From assembly GCA_902782655.1 (NCBI GenBank), contig CACZNY010000302.1:1-7845 (forward strand): a stretch of 7,845 nt of DNA. The letters are read 5' to 3'. This stretch comes from an uncultured Lachnospiraceae bacterium. Lineage in GTDB: Bacteria > Bacillota > Clostridia > Lachnospirales > Lachnospiraceae. A program made the position numbers and the translations under genes. Within the stretch, counting starts at the first letter, position 1. Each line of letters opens with the position of its first letter. Of the stretch, positions 5,137-7,845 are shown in pieces. Below the pieces are notes generated by a model. The model did not search any database. It was not told the DNA's origin and worked only from the letters and a program-made list of their open reading frames with translations.

Positions 5137-6584
5137 CTAAAGATACAGATACAATAAAAGAAATAGAACAGTACAAAAAGATGACCGGGAAGCCGGTGCC
5201 TGCTTTGATCGCAGGCCTGGCTCTCCCGGCCATTATTAGTATGCTGACAACGATGATATACAATCTCGTTGATGCTTTTTTTGTGGGGCGGCTTGGAACG
5301 TCGGCAAGTGCGGCTATCGGCATAGTGATGAGTCTCCAGGCCATATTTCAGGCTTTCGGATTTATGTTTGGCCATGGTTCGGGAAGCCTTATAGGACGAT
5401 ATGAGAGCGAGGGTAAAAAGGATGAGGCTGACAGATGCCTAAGCACGGCTTTTCTGGCAGGGCTGGTCGTCAGCGTGATACTTATGACGGCAGGTCTCAT
5501 TTTCAGAAAGCAGATCGTAGTGCTCATGGGAAGCATAGGCGATATCATCCCGTATTCGGAAGCATATGCTTTTTACATACTGGCAGCAGGCCCCGGATTT
5601 GTCATAAGCTGCATATTGAACAATGTGATGCGTTACGAGGGCAAGGCGTTTTATGCGATGATAGGTCTTGTAAGCGGCGGGGTCCTGAATATGATAGGTG
5701 ATCCTATCTTTATGTTCGGACTGGGACTGGGAATAGATGGCGCAGGCCTGTCTACCATGATATCCCAGTATATAAGCTGCGGCATACTGCTTTATATGTT
5801 CTTATCGGGCAAGACCATTGCCAGGATATCGCCTGAAACAGTTCTTAAGAAGGGCAACAGGAAGCGGATATTAAAAGATGTTTTTAGGATCATGAAGACA
5901 GGATTCCCAAGCCTTATCCGTCAGGGACTTAACAGCGTATCCACCATGACTCTTAATATATGCGCAGGCCCTTACGGCGCTCCGGGTATCGCTGCAATGA
6001 CTATAGCGGGCCGTGTCATGATGTTTATGGGGTCAGTGCTCATAGGCGTGGGTCAGGCACTGCAGCCTGTATCAGCCTTTAATTACGGAGCCAAAAAGTA
6101 TAAGAGATTAAGAGAAAGCTTCATGTTCACGTGGATAACAGGCACGGCTATGATGCTTGTGATGGCATCAATGGGAGCTATATTCTCTGACCGGATAGTG
6201 AGGGTATTCATAGATGATCCCGACCCCGCAGCGATCGCGGCTACCGTGGCAGCAGGGACACCGGCGCTCAGGTGTATGTGCGTGGCCATAATCGTCCAGC
6301 CTGTGAGCGTGCTTTCCAATATGATATTCCAGAGTATAGGAAGGAGCAGAGTTGCATCCTTTATCGCAACATTAAGATCAGGCATCTGCTACATACCGGC
6401 CCTGCTCATACTTCCGAATCTGTTTGGGATATTTGGTCTGCAGTCGTCACAGATGATAGCGGATATACTGGCCAGCATTATTTCGGCGCCGTTTATGATC
6501 AGGTTTTTCATGAAGGAAGTGCCTGATCGGGATGAACGCACGGCCATGGATGAACAGATCGACAAATCTTTACTTTTAGAATGA
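5124..6584 (+). CDS. MATE-family efflux transporter
   Basis: This is an integral membrane antiporter of the MATE family, which uses Na+ or H+ gradients to export cationic drugs or metabolites. It has 486 residues and about 12 hydrophobic segments in two six-helix halves, separated by a charged loop around 229-252 (ARISPETVLKKGNRKRILKD). Recognisable stretches are KMTGKPVPALIAGLALPAII (19-38), NLVDAFFVGRLGT (47-59), NMIGDPIFMFGLGLGIDGAG (189-208) and QALQPVSAFNYGAKK (311-325), the last two being typical of each half. The N-terminus up to residue 20 is charged and cytoplasmic, and the C-terminal 20 residues are also charged. The ATG at 5124 lies inside the nuclease gene (13-base overlap) and lacks a clear Shine-Dalgarno sequence; ATG 5181 (MTGKPVP) is an alternative start. 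Translation is probably coupled to the nuclease. It resembles the MepA/NorM-like MATE proteins common in Clostridia. The substrate cannot be predicted. Confidence 0.93.
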   Translation: MGQITKDTDTIKEIEQYKKMTGKPVPALIAGLALPAIISMLTTMIYNLVDAFFVGRLGTSASAAIGIVMSLQAIFQAFGFMFGHGSGSLIGRYESEGKKDEADRCLSTAFLAGLVVSVILMTAGLIFRKQIVVLMGSIGDIIPYSEAYAFYILAAGPGFVISCILNNVMRYEGKAFYAMIGLVSGGVLNMIGDPIFMFGLGLGIDGAGLSTMISQYISCGILLYMFLSGKTIARISPETVLKKGNRKRILKDVFRIMKTGFPSLIRQGLNSVSTMTLNICAGPYGAPGIAAMTIAGRVMMFMGSVLIGVGQALQPVSAFNYGAKKYKRLRESFMFTWITGTAMMLVMASMGAIFSDRIVRVFIDDPDPAAIAATVAAGTPALRCMCVAIIVQPVSVLSNMIFQSIGRSRVASFIATLRSGICYIPALLILPNLFGIFGLQSSQMIADILASIISAPFMIRFFMKEVPDRDERTAMDEQIDKSLLLE

Positions 6585-6614
6585 AATACACTAAAATTTT
6601 ACTCAGTGTGTTTT
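6584..6614 (+). terminator. Weak hairpin with short T-run between the MATE gene and pfp
   Basis: Bases 6584-6592 (AAATACACT) pair with 6605-6613 (AGTGTGTTT) as a 9-bp stem with one G-T pair and a 12-base loop. The stem starts in the MATE stop codon and runs into TTTT then AACATT. It is AT-rich and its T-run is short, so it is at best a weak intrinsic terminator or an RNA-end stabiliser. The position fits a transcription boundary before pfp. Confidence 0.35.
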
Positions 6615-6632
6615 AACATTAAATCTATAAAG

Positions 6633-6638
6633 AAGGAG
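6633..6638 (+). promoter_or_regulatory. Strong ribosome binding site (AAGGAG) of pfp
   Basis: AAGGAG ends 7 bases before the ATG at 6646. It is the best Shine-Dalgarno sequence in the window and fits high expression of the gene. Confidence 0.85.
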
Positions 6639-6645
6639 AAAGAAT

Positions 6646-7845
6646 ATGGAAATTTCACCGCTTCAGAAAGCAAGATATGAGTATAGCCCCAAGCTTCCGG
6701 GAATGCTCAGGAACGGCATCGCAGATATCTGCGTGAAGGAAGGCGAGGAGACAGCGAGCGTAGCAGATCAGGACAAGATCAAGGCTCTCTTCCCCAACAC
6801 CTACGGTAAGAAAGAAATTACCTTTGAGAAGGGTCAGAATACCTCTGCTGCAAAGAAGCAGGTTGTAGGCGTTATCCTTTCAGGTGGTCAGGCTCCCGGA
6901 GGACATAATGTTATCTGCGGTCTTTACGATGCTCTTAAAGCTACAGACAAGAGCAATGTTCTCTTAGGCTTCAAGGGCGGTCCCAGTGGACTTATCGATG
7001 ATGATTATGTTGAGTTTGATGATAAGTTCATTGATGCATACAGAAATACCGGTGGTTTCGATATCATCGGATCAGGCAGAACAAAGCTTGAGACAGAGGA
7101 GCAGTTTGCTATCGTAGAGCAGGTTGCAAAGAAGCACGGCCTTACAGCTGTTGTCATCATCGGCGGTGACGATTCCAATACAAACGCAGCAGTTCTTGCT
7201 GAGTATATGGCAGCTCACAACACGGGCGTTCAGGTTATCGGATGCCCCAAGACTATCGACGGTGATCTTAAGAACGAAGATATTGAGGCTTCATTCGGAT
7301 TCGATACAGCTACTAAGACATACAGTGAGCTTATCGGTAACATAGAGAGAGATGCAAATTCAGCAAAGAAGTACTGGCATTTCATAAAGGTTATGGGACG
7401 TTCTGCTTCACACGTTGCACTTGAGTGTGCACTTGAGACACAGCCTAATATCTGCCTCATCGGTGAGGAAGTTAAGGCTAAGAAGATGTCTCTTGCACAG
7501 ATCACAAATTACATAGCTGACGCTGTTGAGAAGAGAGGCAATGCAGGCAACAACTTCGGCGTTGCCATCATTCCCGAGGGTATCGTTGAGTTCGTTCCCG
7601 AGTTCTCAAAGCTCATCGCTGAGATCAACGAGCTTCTTGCAGGAAAGAAGACAGAGGAGTTCAATGCACTTCCCGACTGGAATGCAAAGTACAACTTCAT
7701 CAAGGCTGGTCTTACAGCTGAGTCCTTCGCAGTATTTGATATACTTCCCCAGGGCATCCAGCAGCAGCTCTTCCTTGAGAGAGATCCTCACGGAAACGTT
7801 CAGGTTTCACTTATCGAGTCAGAGAAGCTCTTCTCCGAGATGGTA
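6646..7845 (+). CDS. pfp: PPi-dependent 6-phosphofructokinase (diphosphate-fructose-6-phosphate 1-phosphotransferase), 3' end outside the window
   Basis: This enzyme reversibly phosphorylates fructose 6-phosphate to fructose 1,6-bisphosphate with pyrophosphate, in cytoplasmic glycolysis/gluconeogenesis. The open frame runs without a stop to the window end (400 codons), so the roughly 150 C-terminal residues of a long-type, about 550-residue PFP lie outside. Signature motifs are [15 protein letters not shown] (75-89, phosphate-donor loop), FKGGPSGL (109-116), GGDDSNTNA (173-181), PKTIDGDLK (201-209) with catalytic base D205, and [11 protein letters not shown] (250-260). Two residues point to pyrophosphate rather than ATP: Asp176 in GGDD (ATP enzymes have GGDGS) and Lys202 in PKTIDGD. 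The [18 protein letters not shown] start fits the long form. The gene follows the MATE gene by 61 bases and has a strong AAGGAG site. Isoleucine is mostly ATC (about 24 of 33, only 4 ATA), unlike the ATA-rich genes before it, suggesting high expression. A promoter in the short gap is likely but not clearly visible. Confidence 0.96.
   Translation, partial: MEISPLQKARYEYSPKLPGMLRNGIADICVKEGEETASVADQDKIKALFPNTYGKKEITFEKGQNTSAAKKQVVGVILSGGQAPGGHNVICGLYDALKATDKSNVLLGFKGGPSGLIDDDYVEFDDKFIDAYRNTGGFDIIGSGRTKLETEEQFAIVEQVAKKHGLTAVVIIGGDDSNTNAAVLAEYMAAHNTGVQVIGCPKTIDGDLKNEDIEASFGFDTATKTYSELIGNIERDANSAKKYWHFIKVMGRSASHVALECALETQPNICLIGEEVKAKKMSLAQITNYIADAVEKRGNAGNNFGVAIIPEGIVEFVPEFSKLIAEINELLAGKKTEEFNALPDWNAKYNFIKAGLTAESFAVFDILPQGIQQQLFLERDPHGNVQVSLIESEKLFSEMV

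Noticed and set aside
6589..6617. Extended -10-like TGTTTTAAC (6609-6617) as a promoter for pfp
   Set aside because: The -10 matches only 4 of 6 consensus bases, no -35 box is convincing, and it overlaps the hairpin. A pfp promoter is plausible but cannot be placed from sequence alone.
6585..6645. Riboswitch or other structured leader before pfp
   Set aside because: The gap is only 61 bases and holds one weak hairpin; this is too short for known riboswitch classes.

Overview
The window is densely packed bacterial DNA with six protein-coding genes, all on the + strand. The first is cut off at its 5' end and the last at its 3' end. No gap between genes exceeds about 70 bases. I see no tRNA, rRNA, CRISPR array, insertion sequence or integrase. 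Moderate GC, heavy use of ATA for isoleucine, GA-rich ribosome binding sites, a PPi-dependent phosphofructokinase and the style of the MATE and glycosyltransferase proteins suggest an anaerobic Bacillota, most likely a Clostridia/Lachnospiraceae member. This placement is inferred from protein style, not from a search.

Layout. (1) 1-927: C-terminal part of a GT4 glycosyltransferase ending in an unusual charged helical tail of 11-residue repeats. (2) 920-2557: a cytoplasmic GH13 alpha-glucosidase of the oligo-1,6-glucosidase type, whose GTG start overlaps the end of the glycosyltransferase. (3) 2574-3467: a DgkB/YegS-type diacylglycerol (lipid) kinase, 16 bases further on. (4) 3538-5136: a metallo-beta-lactamase/beta-CASP RNA-processing nuclease. 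(5) 5124-6584: a MATE-family efflux transporter overlapping the nuclease by 13 bases. (6) 6646 to the window end: pfp, PPi-dependent 6-phosphofructokinase, with a strong ribosome binding site.

How they may work together. Genes 1-3 look like one translationally coupled unit. A glycosyltransferase with a possible membrane-associating tail next to a lipid kinase suggests glycolipid or lipid-anchored glycan metabolism, with the glucosidase trimming or supplying glucose. This is inference from gene order. Genes 4 and 5 are a second coupled pair with no obvious functional link. pfp is a central glycolytic gene with clearly different codon use (ATC instead of ATA), which fits high expression, and a weak hairpin lies between it and the MATE gene.

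Most genes are familiar families. The most unusual feature is the hendecad-repeat tail on the glycosyltransferase, together with its overlap with a GH13 hydrolase.
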